From positions 422,001 to 454,562 of the forward strand of contig JBBHKE010001855.1 of the NCBI GenBank assembly GCA_037447655.1: a stretch of DNA of 32,562 nucleotides, written 5' to 3'. Positions 10,984-20,579 of the stretch are shown one piece after another (within the stretch, counting starts at the first letter, position 1; the number at the start of each line of letters is the position of its first letter). The notes under the pieces are model-generated. The model was not told the origin of the DNA. It searched no databases and saw nothing but the letters and a program-made list of their open reading frames with translations. Source of the DNA: Zygnema cylindricum (Eukaryota > Streptophyta > Zygnematophyceae > Zygnematales > Zygnemataceae). Position numbers and translations under genes: made by a program.

Positions 10984-11490
10984 CACCGTGAATCGCTATT
11001 AGCGTAATGAAATAGATAGCGTAATGAAACAATTAGCGTTATTTATGTTAATTAGGAATTTCGGTTTTTTCCAAAAAAATATTTATTCTAGTTTATCATT
11101 AACTCTAATTTTTAAACTGCTTTGTAATAATTGTCGGTACATAATATCTTCACACTAAAATATGTGCATGTACAAAATTGTTCAAATCGTACGCTGTCGC
11201 GTTTTTGTGACATCCGCGTCATTTTTTCCAAAGCACATTTACATGCCGCGCGTTAGCGAAAATAATTTTTCTGTACTTTTTTACTTGAAAAAGTACAAAA
11301 TTATACGGATATGACAGTCTGTACACCATACTATTTATAAGTGCACTATATTAGAGTTATGAACCCTATTAGGTGGGGTACCTCAAATAACGCTCAGAAA
11401 CATTTAGAATGATTAATTCTATTTGGGAATTTGCCTAAAAAAACGGGGTACCTCAATTAGAGTCATGAATGCTAATAGCGATTCACGGTG
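10984..11490. mobile_element. Long M element M7
   Basis: TIRs CACCGTGAATCGCTATTAG at both ends, flanked by TA at 10982-10983 and 11491-11492; 507 bp. It sits directly after M6, in the second TA of the M0 TIR. The interior resembles M6 (GTACAAAATTGTTCAAATCGTACGC), so it belongs to the same long subfamily. No coding frame. Confidence 0.85.
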
Positions 11491-12074
11491 TAGTGTTAAT
11501 ATTCTTTTTCGTCTCTTGCAACAGCTTTTCTCCGTACACACATGTTGAATTTCGGATCTAACGGTCGCGATTGGTATATAAGATTCTCTTGCACGTAGAA
11601 AAGGTGTTTCACGTGGCGAAAAACAAATTAACACTAATAGCGATACATGGTGTACTTTTCAGAGTGTTCCGATGTTCGAAAACAAAATCTTTACTTATTA
11701 TTCGTTAAATCAAATTTGTGACAATCGTAGACGTCAAGAAAACCTACGACGGTTGTAGGCGTTCACAAAATTTGTGAAAAATTGTAGACGTCGACAAATG
11801 TATGTTGTCCAACCACATTCTGTCTATTTTTTTTTCATCAAAGGTTTAGGGTTTTGTGACATTGTGACTTCATGCTCGCTTGTGATGCACGTCATGCCAC
11901 CCCATTTTCATACTTTACCTCATTTTCATTTTCATATCGGAGATTTTGTTTTAAAGTAACATATCACCAAACCACAAATGAAAAAAAAAAACATTCATAA
12001 GTTAAAAACGATTTTGATAGTTTTTGACGAGGAGAAGTACATTATTTATTTTTTTGTATGTTTGAATCCAGTAA

Positions 12075-12739
12075 GGGTGGACTTCCATTAGGCGTTTCAC
12101 TAATTGTACATATACGTCTACTGAAAGGCGTGCCTTCCATTAGGTCGCATCAGTAAACCACTTTTTATTTGCGTGGCTCATTTTGGTTGGTAACACGTAG
12201 GTTTATATTCGGTGTTTAAAATCTTGAAAAAATCTTCGAATGCAAAGTGTGAACGCAATATCTTTTACCAGCGGAGGTAATATCTGTACCACCGGAGGTA
12301 ATATTTGTACTATCAAAGATAACGAATGACTCATACAGAGGCCATTACAATGTACTATCCAAAACTTCAAAACACAACGACAAAAAGGCGGCGGCAAACT
12401 TTGATGGTGGGAGCGTGACGGGATATTTTCGGCGGATTCGCATCCACCATGGCGAAAGGCACATGGCCCATGCGATGTGTACGCACATAAGCGAGCGCTC
12501 ATCAAGGATATATTTTCCTTTCCCACGCGGCCCATTTTTACACGTTCAGTCTGTGCAAAGTGTCCTCATGTGCACGGCCGCCACAGACTGTAGGGTTGGC
12601 GCCGTGGCGTCTCGGATAAAAAGTGGAATGCATCTTACGGTTAGATTCTACGCCTACAGCCTTGGAGATTCTTCCGTATATACGAAACGGTACAGACCTC
12701 AGTAAACAACCCCACTTTTCCGCTAATGGAAGTCCACCC
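12075..12739 (-). mobile_element. PIF/Harbinger-like element H8
   Basis: TIRs GGGTGGACTTCCATTAG and inverse, with target duplication TAA at 12072-12074 and 12740-12742. The right end, read inverted, continues CGGAAAAGTGGGGTTGTTTAC, matching the left ends of H6 and H7, so it is the same subfamily in opposite orientation. A second TIR-like string (GCCTTCCATTAGGTCGCATC) lies near 12132, suggesting a duplicated end. A clear internal palindrome was not found in this copy. Confidence 0.85.
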
Positions 12740-12742
12740 TAA

Positions 12743-13118
12743 GTATTTTTTTTCAAAGGGTATGTAGATTCAATGTCTTTTCATGGCGACCGGGCAAGGG
12801 AAGCACCCGGAAAAGCACCTTCTTCAAATGGTTGTACAATGCCACGCAAGTCATGCGACGTAAGAAGCAGTTTCGAAAAATAAGGTGCGACAACATAGAT
12901 TGTAGACGTTTCACAGGCTTTGTCAACGTATAGAATCGTCAAAAACTGAACGATTTCGTTTTTGCGCATAGGGACAGTTGATGTGCACGTAGAATCTTGC
13001 TACATTACAAAGTAATATCACTAAATTACGACTACAGGGTGATAAGACGTTTTTTCTCAAGACAAAATCTTGTCTTTGTCCTCACTTTTTTCATTTAAAT
13101 TATATTATGTCACGTCAT
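12743..13118. other. Unassigned sequence
   Basis: No gene, repeat end or palindrome could be supported between H8 and the decayed frame that follows. Confidence 0.4.
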
Positions 13119-13312
13119 GGTCAGTACTGCGAGTTGTCCACTTTCCCTCTGTCGTAATTTTGGAACGAGGTGGATCCGACGGATCCAATTTAGTGTGATT
13201 TTCTGGCAGAAAGTTTTGCCGCCGAAATCTATGTGACCTGGCATAGTCTTCCCGAAGCAGAGAATTCCGTACGTACGTCAAACACCTACGACAAAAAGCT
13301 TGGACAAAGCCG
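13119..13312 (+). pseudogene. Decayed coding remnant, related to 22458-22787
   Basis: In this frame the translation contains CELSTF and, after two stops, SFAAEIYVTWHSLPEAENSV. The minus-strand frame at 22787-22458 reads CELSTF and SFAAKNYMTWHIIPEAENPV at matching spacing. Of 19 base differences I counted over 28 aligned codons, 10 are at third positions, more than the third expected by chance. That hints at past protein-level constraint. I do not recognise the protein; a transposon protein is most likely given the context. Confidence 0.4.
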
Positions 13313-13447
13313 ATTCTCCTATGCAGAAATTTTGTCGGTTTAGGAATTTCGCCATTGAAACGGAGAGCTCTCCATTCGATTTGTCCTAGGTGGAAATGGT
13401 AACGGCGAAAAATATCAGTTTGTCATTAGATTACCTTCAACAATTTA

Positions 13448-13472
13448 GGGTGTAGCCCATGTGCTAAAAGTA
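13448..13472 (+). mobile_element. Isolated PIF/Harbinger-like left end
   Basis: TTA is followed by GGGTGTAGCCCATGTG, close to the H5 end GGGTGTGTCCCCATGTG. Element M8 starts 25 bases later and no partner right end was found after it, so this is a fragment or an element too decayed to trace. Confidence 0.4.
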
Positions 13473-14354
13473 CACCGTGAATCGCTATTACTGCTAATGC
13501 TTTTTTTGTCTCTTAAAACCACAGTTCAAAAGTAGGTTTTTTTATGGTAGGCCTTTGGTAGGCGCACAAAACTTTGCACAAAACTCGCGCAACGTAGGCA
13601 TACTGTATGTGTGTGCGTCGTGCACACTCCTGTACGAACGCCCGAATCTGACGTAAGATCAAAGTACAGCGCACGCCGCCGGACGAAATTTTTTATCGAA
13701 CTGACACGGCGTAGGATGACATTCCGGGGGAAAAGCCACCAACAGGGTTGGTTCGTAGGTTTTGGTAATTTTTTTGGGCAGTGTGGTATTTTTTTTTTTA
13801 ATCGTCCCATACTGCCTGGTTGGTCAATTTGAGGCTTTATTTAGTATGGCCCTCAAAATTGAAGACGCTAATATGACAGATTGTCCTTTCGTAAGTTGTG
13901 TTATGGGCTTTTCATGTGATCTTTTTAAAATCGCCTACTTTGATCAGCGACCGTCCATTCGTTCAAATCTGACGGTTTAAATAAAAAGTCCCTCAAAACT
14001 CACATAAATATTTTTTTTTGTCCGATTTTTTTTCAAAATTTAGACATGTCGTTTAATTCTCTATCGATCGATGTGCAACTCAACCCTGTCCCTACTTTAT
14101 TTCATTTTGCGGCCAATACAATATGGGTCTTAAGGGCATATTGTATGGGCTTACGGTCACCTACTTTTGAACTATGCTTAAAACATTTTTTTTCCGTACA
14201 CACTTATTGAATTGTGGATCTGACGGTTGCGATTGAAAGGTGAGACCCTCAGCCTCTTGTTGGCGGTCTTAAATTGAAAATCGGACAAATGTGTACGGAG
14301 AAAAGATGTTTTAATTGGTGAAAAAATTATTAACAGCAATAGCGATACACGGTA
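13473..14354. mobile_element. Short M element M8, split by hAT-B1
   Basis: The left TIR CACCGTGAATCGCTATTA is preceded by TA at 13471-13472. The right end GCGATACACGGTA, with last base changed, is followed by TA at 14355-14356. Without the hAT insert the core is about 217 bp, like M3 and M4, with the shared block TGTCTCTTAAAACAT that provides the empty site. Confidence 0.8.
13520..14176 (+). mobile_element. hAT-like element hAT-B1
   Basis: TIRs CACAGTTCAAAAGTAGG at the left and inverse of CATAGTTCAAAAGTAGG at the right. A perfect 8-bp duplication CTTAAAAC lies at 13512-13519 and 14177-14184. The empty site is seen in M3, where CTTAAAAC occurs once near 7395. The 657-bp body matches hAT-B2 (17601-18241) in opposite orientation. 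Small frames inside are not conserved, so it is non-autonomous. Confidence 0.9.
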
Positions 14355-14394
14355 TAGCGATATGTAATTATGTATAGTTAGCCTTTAACCGACA

Positions 14395-14560
14395 AATCAA
14401 TGTACCTTTTCTGACTTATCAAATATCGATATATCGAACATCACATTCCCTTATCGATATATTATTTTTGAAATATCGCTAAATAAGTATCGCGATGGTT
14501 TATCCTTTTACGGTTTTTTAGGGTTTCATTGGTTTTTAGTTTTACGCACTCCATATCACA
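14395..14560. repeat. TATCG-rich fragment of the hAT-C family
   Basis: CAATGTACCTTTTCTGACTT is followed by ATATCGATATATCG and a TTTTTAGGGTTTCATTGG block. It parallels the left half of the neighbouring hAT-C element at 14720-14930. It has no clear ends and is probably an older truncated copy. Confidence 0.45.
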
Positions 14561-14684
14561 TACTTTTCCCTATTATAATAATGCGTCACTTTATGTCACG
14601 GCAATTTACAATGCGTCGCCATGCTCTGTCAAGAATATATGACGTCATGTCTGCGACAAGTAGGACACGTTGGTGAACATATAT

Positions 14685-15366
14685 TAGTGTTTTGTATCGG
14701 CAGGGTTTTGCCAATAATCGATATGTACCTTTTTTGGCTTGCCGATAATCGATATATTGGCACGATATATAGACACCGGTGTTATCGCCGATAAAAAACT
14801 GATAATACCGGTTTTTTATCGTGATAAGACAGGTACTAATAAATAATTACTATCGCCGATAATTGTACAATCCATACCGTACAACTGTACGGTTTTTACG
14901 GTTTTTAAGGGTTTTTCAGGGTTACAGATCACATCACAGATTGCTACACGTGGCATACCACGCTATATATAGTAAGAAATATAATATAGTATATTAGAAA
15001 GTACCATCATATAGCATACTATATGTTTTTCAACTTATCGCCGATAAGGAATTTGTTGGCCTGGGAGCGATATATCGGGACCTGTGACCGTTCGATAACC
15101 GATAACTATCGGTATTGGATTTATCGCGATGAATTTCTTGAAGATACACAACACTACACCGCGAATCGCTATTAGCGTTAATCACGCTAATGCGGCGCCC
15201 CGAAATTTTAACCCTAATTCTTAAATCGAATGATGAAAAAACCCCTAAAAACTAAATTAGAGTGGCTGATTTCCTTGACAATCCCCAAATCCCCAATTAG
15301 CGTTAATCACACTAATTGTTCTTTAACACTATATATTTGTTAACGCTAATAGCGATTCGCGGTGTA
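14685..15366. mobile_element. hAT-like element hAT-C with M9 in its last TA
   Basis: The left end TAGTGTTTTGTATCGG is mirrored by GATACACAACACTA at the right. Left flank ACATATAT (14677-14684) nearly matches ACAAATAT (15367-15374), seven of eight, if M9 is removed. The interior of about 470 bp is crowded with ATCGATAT, GCCGATAA and related strings. This terminal style is familiar from hAT MITEs. Truncated relatives lie near 1374 and 22198, with TATCG-rich pieces near 14395 and 15595. Confidence 0.65.
15157..15364. mobile_element. Short M element M9
   Basis: TIRs CACCGCGAATCGCTATTAGC and inverse; TA at 15155-15156 and 15365-15366; 208 bp. The inside has GCGTTAATCACGCTAAT at the left and GCGTTAATCACACTAAT at the right. 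It lies exactly in the terminal TA of hAT-C. Confidence 0.9.
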
Positions 15367-15374
15367 ACAAATAT

Positions 15375-15744
15375 GCTTCAGGCGTGAATTTTAATTTTCT
15401 CTCATTGGCCATATTCATTTAGAGAAGGAGCATAAAAAAATGAAAATATTTTTTTTTTCTTCCAGAAAAAATTTAAATCGGATGGTCAAGATCGACTGCT
15501 TAAAGTCATCGTGTAAAAACTGTATGTCTATGCTGCAATGTTACCGCAATTTCGTACTATATGTAGTAACTGTATATACTGTGTACTAACTCTATAAAGA
15601 CATATATCGGCGATAGCTATTTATTATCCTCACGATATACCGTGCTCCTTTGCCGATCGATATTCAATAATGTCGATTCTCGGAGATATCGCACTGGGAA
15701 ATCTTCCGGAGCACCCGGCCGCAAACCGGCCGCTAAACGCTGGT
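15375..15744. other. Unassigned sequence with TATCG-rich patch
   Basis: No gene. From about 15595 to 15690 there are several ATATCG and CGATAT strings like those of hAT-C. At about 15691 starts CACTGGGAAATCTTCCGG, resembling a string near 6199. A near-palindrome CGGCCGCAAACCGGCCG lies near 15717. Confidence 0.4.
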
Positions 15745-16255
15745 AATCACGTCACGTTAACTTTTACGCCAAAAAAGAAAAAAACACTCAAATGAGATTT
15801 TAGGAATTCTTGGCACCCTACAATTTGGGAAAAGTACCGTACGGCGCGAGTGGCCAATGTCCAGGTGGGCCGTACAATTCTAGGAATGATTGATATGACG
15901 GGACTGGGTGGACGGCCGTCTTCCTGGCCGTCATAATGTATGGACCCAAATTGATCGACCGTCCTCTGACTGACTGCCCGGCAGCCTGGAAGATGCGGTA
16001 TATTTTTGTCCCAGGCCGTACTTTTATTTTACGCAGGATTCGCCTTTGTTTACGGCCTCGTGACGGCGGGCATCCAATCGTTAACAGCAGTTTTCAGTCG
16101 TCCGATTCGATGTGAATCACAATCTGACGTCCATATTTGCGTATCCATTATTGCTTCCACTTTTGCCGCTTGACAATGGTCCAATGAAGGCGCACCATCA
16201 CTGTTGGAAAAACATTGGTGCTCCAAAAATTTGAATATCGTATCGCCTGCTTTTT

Positions 16256-16640
16256 TCAGTTACACGTGCGGGATTTTAGGGTTAAAGCCAAACTAGGGTT
16301 TCGGATTTTTGGCATCAAAAGATGTCGCTACGAACAATATTGGCCGTCCGATTTCAATCTGGGCGGCTTGAGACTGCTACAAAAGTACAAAAACGGCTCA
16401 AAGTTTTTTTTAGGTCACAAAGACCAGCCTAGAAATAAGCGACTTTCATTCAAATAAAGCTAAAGGATTTTCAGTACGAAAGACAAAGTTAGGGTTTCTG
16501 GATCAAACGATGTCGCTAAACGAAGTTTCAGCCGTCCGATTAATCTGGGCGGCCTGGGACTGCTGGACAGGTCCCAAAAACGGCTCAAGCAATAGGGTTG
16601 CAAAGACCAACGTAGGAATTACAGTAGCGACAAATTTGGT
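16256..16640. repeat. Roughly 200-bp tandem duplication in R copy II
   Basis: Two units share GTTAGGGTTT or similar, GATGTCGCTA, GCCGTCCGAT, CTGGGCGGC, AAAAACGGCTCAA and CAAAGACCA-C in the same order, about 200 bases apart. Copy I has only one such unit, near 8860-9040. The duplication is therefore specific to copy II, or one unit was lost from copy I. Confidence 0.65.
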
Positions 16641-17295
16641 TACACGTATAGCAGATTTGGAACGATGTGTCCACTTGTTTACACAAAACGACAAAATATG
16701 CTCTTCATATATTGTGATCCGAAAATGTCAGTTCGCAGCTTTTCTTACAAAGTAAAACCACCAGGCCGAGGTTACGACAAAAAGTATAGTTAGGTAAGGC
16801 CGCAAGATACGCTGTCGTTTTCAACTAGGAAAACCGTACGGCCGGTTCAGAAATTCATCCAGGATGACGCTAGAAACCAAAAATAAAGAAACCAAAAATA
16901 AAAAATAAAAAATTGACATGTAAAGGTACATTTTAATATTTTATAGCTTCGCTAAATTACAAAACATTAACATTTGACAATCGACGTTACATTCCAAATC
17001 TTTGAGTCTTTCCAAGAAGTTTGGAATTATTGGTAACCGTCATCATTTCCTGACGGCAGCCGGCTAGATTTACGACGACCGTTGAGTATTTTCCATATAT
17101 ACGGAAAATGACACACTTCAGGTACGGCAGACAGGACAAAACCTGCCATAATTTCCGCGTGGCACGTTTTTATTCCATTTATATTTTCCAGTTCAGCTTA
17201 CCGTGAAAAACTGTACGGACGTCCCCACCATTCGAGGAGTTTTCGAATGTAACTCTTTTGAAGGGGACGGACCGTCACATGTGACAGCTACAGTA

Positions 17296-17324
17296 CACCG
17301 TGTATCGCTATGCGATTCACGGTG
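17296..17324. mobile_element. Minimal 29-bp M element made only of TIRs (M10)
   Basis: CACCGTGTATCGC, then three bases TAT, then GCGATTCACGGTG. It is flanked by TA at 17294-17295 and 17325-17326. Copy I of repeat R lacks it at the matching place (near 9678), so it behaves as an insertion or its residue. It is an M element reduced to two 13-bp ends. It may have inserted in this form or been deleted after insertion. Confidence 0.75.
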
Positions 17325-17600
17325 TACTGTATGCCTAATAGTTACTGTACCTTCCGTCATGTTGACCCAATAGTAATCCAAATGTACTAGCAAAAAGACA
17401 AAAATAAGTACCTTGGGTCAGTCTGGCTGTTAGCAAGTGTCTCAGGCAAGACAAAACGACAAAACAGGATCATTACTCTCCGAGGGCTCCGGTCGCTTCG
17501 AATCATTACCGTTGCTTTTATTTGCACGTAGCAAACGTATTAGTATTTACTATTTAGGGCTACCGCGGGGGTTTTCTGGCACGTGTGAGAGGGTGTGGAC

Positions 17601-18241
17601 CATAGTTCAAAAGTAGGTGAAAGTAGGCCCATACAGTATGCCTATTGTATGCAAAACATACAATATGCCCTTAAGACCCATATTGTATTGGTCGAAAAAT
17701 GAAAAAAAAGGTTAAGAGGGTTGAGTTGCACATCGATCGATAGAGAATTAAACGGCATGTCTAAATTTTGAAAAAAAATCGGATAAAAAATATTTTTTCT
17801 GTGAATTTTGAGGTGTTTTTTATTTCAACCGTCAGATTTAGACGATCGGACGGTCTCTGATCAAAGTTGCGATCTTAAGAAGATCACATGAAAAGCCCAT
17901 AACACAACTTACGATAGGACAATTTGTCATATTAGCGTCTGCAATTTTGAAGGCCACACTAAATAAAGCCTCAAATTGACCAACCAGGTTGCCCGTCCGC
18001 GTTTTTTTTTTTTTTTTCCGGGGTTTTTTTCCGGCGGAATGTCATCCTACGCCGCGTCAGTTCGCTAAAAAATTTCGTCAGGTGGCGTGCGCTGTACTAT
18101 GATCATACGTCATATTCGTACGATCGTACAAGAGTGTCCGCAACTCACACCCATACAATATGCCTACTCTACGCGAGTTTAGTGCCAAGTTTTGTGCGCC
18201 TACCAAAGGCCTACCATAAAAACGCCTACTTTTGAACCATG
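17601..18241 (-). mobile_element. hAT-like element hAT-B2
   Basis: TIRs CATAGTTCAAAAGTAGG and inverse of CATGGTTCAAAAGTAGG, with a perfect 8-bp duplication GTGTGGAC at 17593-17600 and 18242-18249. The empty site is in R copy I, where GGGTGTGGATGTTC occurs uninterrupted near 9972. It has 641 bp, the same family as hAT-B1 in reverse orientation. The TTGGTAGGC-TTTTGTGCGCC and CATATTGTAT blocks are shared. No transposase frame. Confidence 0.9.
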
Positions 18242-18811
18242 GTGTGGACATTTGCGCGGAGTTCACGGACGGCCTAACCCGGAATACTCAAAAATCTCCA
18301 ATAATCCAGCGGCGCGTCATTTCCTTGGTCAAAAAACAACCGCGTGATTTATGGTCGGGCAGGAATAAAAAACGTTTGAGTATATCGCTTTTCGTTCCAG
18401 TTACAAAGCAAAAAAGGAGGCTAACAAGAAATGACAAATAATTTGTGATCATTGGAAAATTGCTTGCAAAAGACAAAAAAGGACAGGGGGGAGAGAACAA
18501 AGTGACGCCACCGCCTTTTCCGGTCCAATTATCGGACGAACTGTCACACCGAGAGGGTCGCACGCATGCGTAAGACAACAAAAAAAGGGAGTTGATTATC
18601 GCAATGACTATTTTGGTTTGCGCGCAGTCCCTTACGTCACTTTGTCAAAGATTGTACATTTAAAGTACACATTGGTACAAGTTAAGTACACCGTGAATCG
18701 CTATTAGAGTAAAGGAATAAATAGCGTAAAAAATATTTTAATGTTATTAACGCTAATTGGGAAAAAAAAAATAAAAAAAAAACATATATACTAATTAATA
18801 ACTAACTCTAA

Positions 18812-19539
18812 GGGTGAAGTTTCATTAGACGAAAAGTGAGGTTGTTTACAGAAATTCGGAGCTCTCATTACAACGACGTACCTCTTATTTTGTTTTTATC
18901 CGGAAAACAACATTACAGAGAATCTTGCCAATATTCTCCAAAAGTCTAGGAGTTAACAATGGCCGTTGGATGGTTTTTCGTGACGCATTCGCTTCGAAAG
19001 TTTATGTAATTGGTGATGTACCTCGCGAGGTAAATCACCAATTACAGAAAAATTTGAGCCGCGACACGTTGGGTAATGAACATACGTGCCAAGATGGCAA
19101 CCAACGGAAATCAAAAAAAATCGCACACGATATACACATTAAAAAATACAACAAAAACTATAAACGAAATCTAGTAACGCACTTTTGTTACGCTATTTTT
19201 GTAAGCGCCCATTCGTCACACTATTTCTGGCAACGCTCATTCGTCACGCGTAAAAAGAGGAACCCTAAAAAAATGAGGTGGTATCTGACAAGGCGTCTGC
19301 AAAGAGTACAAAAGTTGTGTTGCACGATGACCTGGTACGCACGTGCATGGTACGCAAATGAGGATTTTTGGTTGGTGTGAAAATTGTTGACGATTTGCAA
19401 TATAAAATCCATAGTTACGTGGCACCACTCTTTTGCTAACACGTGCATTATAAACTCTGAGCAATGGAATTTCGTTCAAATTGTCGCATTTTGTAATGTT
19501 GGCCGTACAATTACAGAATGTCCTAATGGAACTTCACCC
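18812..19539 (+). mobile_element. PIF/Harbinger-like element H7
   Basis: TIRs GGGTGAAGTTTCATTAG and inverse of GGGTGAAGTTCCATTAG; target duplication TAA at 18809-18811 and 19540-19542. The empty site is seen in M6 (CCTAATTGTAATTTGGG near 10543). It has 728 bp. The frame 18925-19380 (151 codons) spans the element's palindrome and has no recognisable domain, so I do not treat it as a gene. Confidence 0.9.
19006..19045. repeat. Internal palindrome of H7
   Basis: A 40-bp palindrome with 19 of 20 pairs matching. Its arms start GTAATTGGTGAT and the centre is ACCTCGCGAGGT. It lies about 200 bases from the left end. Confidence 0.9.
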
Positions 19540-19924
19540 TAATTTGGGTTTTTTCGAATAATAAATGCCCGCCGTATTGATGTCTACATCAATATATATG
19601 TATCCGTACAAAATCTGACAATTCGTACGCCAAAATCGGAATATTCGAGTTTGTGTCTCTTTTTCCCAGTGCACTCTCACATGGGTACGCAATTACATGA
19701 AATTCCTTATTGTACATTTGTATTTCAAAAAGTACATTTTGGTACAGAAAACCTTGTCCGTACATCACACTATAAACATTGCGGTGTACTTTCGCTATTA
19801 ACGCTAATTTAAAAATAACCCTAAAAGGCGTAAAGGGAAAAAAAATATGGATTTTATTTCAAGTTTAAAAAAATAAAAAGGCACCGAATTAGCGTAATTT
19901 GCTCTAATCGTGATTGGCGGTGTA

Positions 19925-20159
19925 ACGTATTAGTAGTAGACATTTAGGGGAGGGCCTATTTGGCGGGCGGAGACCTTCGAGGAGGATTTTACCCGGGCAT
20001 TGTAAATCGTCTCAGTTATTTATAAGGACAAAAAATTATCAGGCGAAACGCGGATAATTTTTTTTAGGAGTTTTCTGGCTGATTAAAGTGTTAATATTTA
20101 CAACGTTCTCATATAGAGCATTCGCTACAAATAGCGTTACGCATGTCGAATGAGAATAT
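19925..20159. other. Unassigned sequence with a 10-11-bp hairpin
   Basis: AAAAAATTATC at 20030-20040 and its inverse at 20053-20063 enclose a 12-base GC-rich loop. Its role is unknown. A weaker inverted pair (TTCTCAT and ATGAGAA) lies near 20106-20155. Confidence 0.4.
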
Positions 20160-20519
20160 GTAAATCCCATTCGTGACTCAAAAAATCTACATAATTTAAC
20201 TAACCATCACACTTTAAGCACTACCATTTTATCTGTCGAACAAACTGAGCTGCGCGACACGTGAGAACACTTCACAGGTGACATTAAAAAAAAAAGTAGA
20301 GTCATATTGTCGTTGGGCGCCGCAGGCGAATTTCTTTTAAGTACGCTACGTGAAATGAGGATCCTACGCGGAGAGTACAAAAATATCTTACAGTCATCAT
20401 TGAATGAGTATTTCGAAAGGAGGAAAAGGTATTTTGAAAGCGAAGAAGTTATGTACATTCAAATATTAAAAAAGTACAAGACAAATTTGCGTGTGCGATT
20501 TACTCACTTTAGAATGTGA
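20160..20519 (+). pseudogene. Possible decayed coding segment of unknown type
   Basis: One frame runs for about 120 codons with a single TGA at about 20262-20264. It has protein-like composition, for example ILSLGAAGEFLLSTLREMRI and then NEYFERRKRYFESEEVMYIQ, rich in alternating charged and hydrophobic residues. The last 70 codons are open. There is no good start context, no neighbour gene and no family I recognise. It may be a transposon protein remnant or chance. Confidence 0.3.
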
Positions 20520-20579
20520 CGTTATTAGTTGATTTCCATACTGTCAAAAGTGAAATTCCGTACTTTTTAATGTAGATTA

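Larger units (their letters stand above)
10413..11652. mobile_element. Short M element M0, split inside its own left TIR
   Basis: Left fragment CACCGTGTATCGC is at 10413-10425. The rest of the element, starting GTGTTAAT, resumes after 11492 and ends GCGATACATGGTG at 11652. Between them are two long M elements. Rejoining across them gives a TIR of the expected form with both internal TA dinucleotides used as insertion targets. The core of about 175 bp has the short-form motif CAACAGCTTTTCTCCGTAC. Confidence 0.75.
10364..12071 (+). mobile_element. Truncated PIF/Harbinger-like element H9
   Basis: It starts with TAA (10361-10363) then GGGTACGCTCCCATGT, like H2, and continues with the CTTA-CTAGCTAC block of that family. 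It is split at 10411 by an M element complex and resumes at 11655 with the GTTCCGATG block and the GTAGACGTC repeat array (11690-11815), in the same order as H2. Similarity fades after about 11900 and no right TIR was found, so the right end is lost or too diverged. The stated end is only where H8's target site begins. Confidence 0.6.
15745..18640. repeat. Large repeat R, copy II
   Basis: It matches copy I from the GTTAACTTTTACGCC block near 15757 to the GACAGGGGGG...GACGCCACCG block near 18510. The right limit is approximate. It carries two insertions absent from copy I: the 29-bp M10 and hAT-B2. It also has an extra copy of a roughly 200-bp internal unit. No TIR, TSD or coding gene was identified, and the superfamily is unknown. 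Confidence 0.7.
18689..19922. mobile_element. Long M element M11, split by H7
   Basis: Left TIR CACCGTGAATCGCTATTAG with TA at 18687-18688; right end GTGATTGGCGGTG with TA at 19923-19924. Without H7 the core is about 503 bp and aligns with M6 from end to end. No coding frame. Confidence 0.85.

Noticed and set aside
18925-19380. 151-codon open frame inside H7
   Set aside because: It runs through the H7 palindrome, its translation shows no domain, and related elements H6 and H8 do not keep the same frame.
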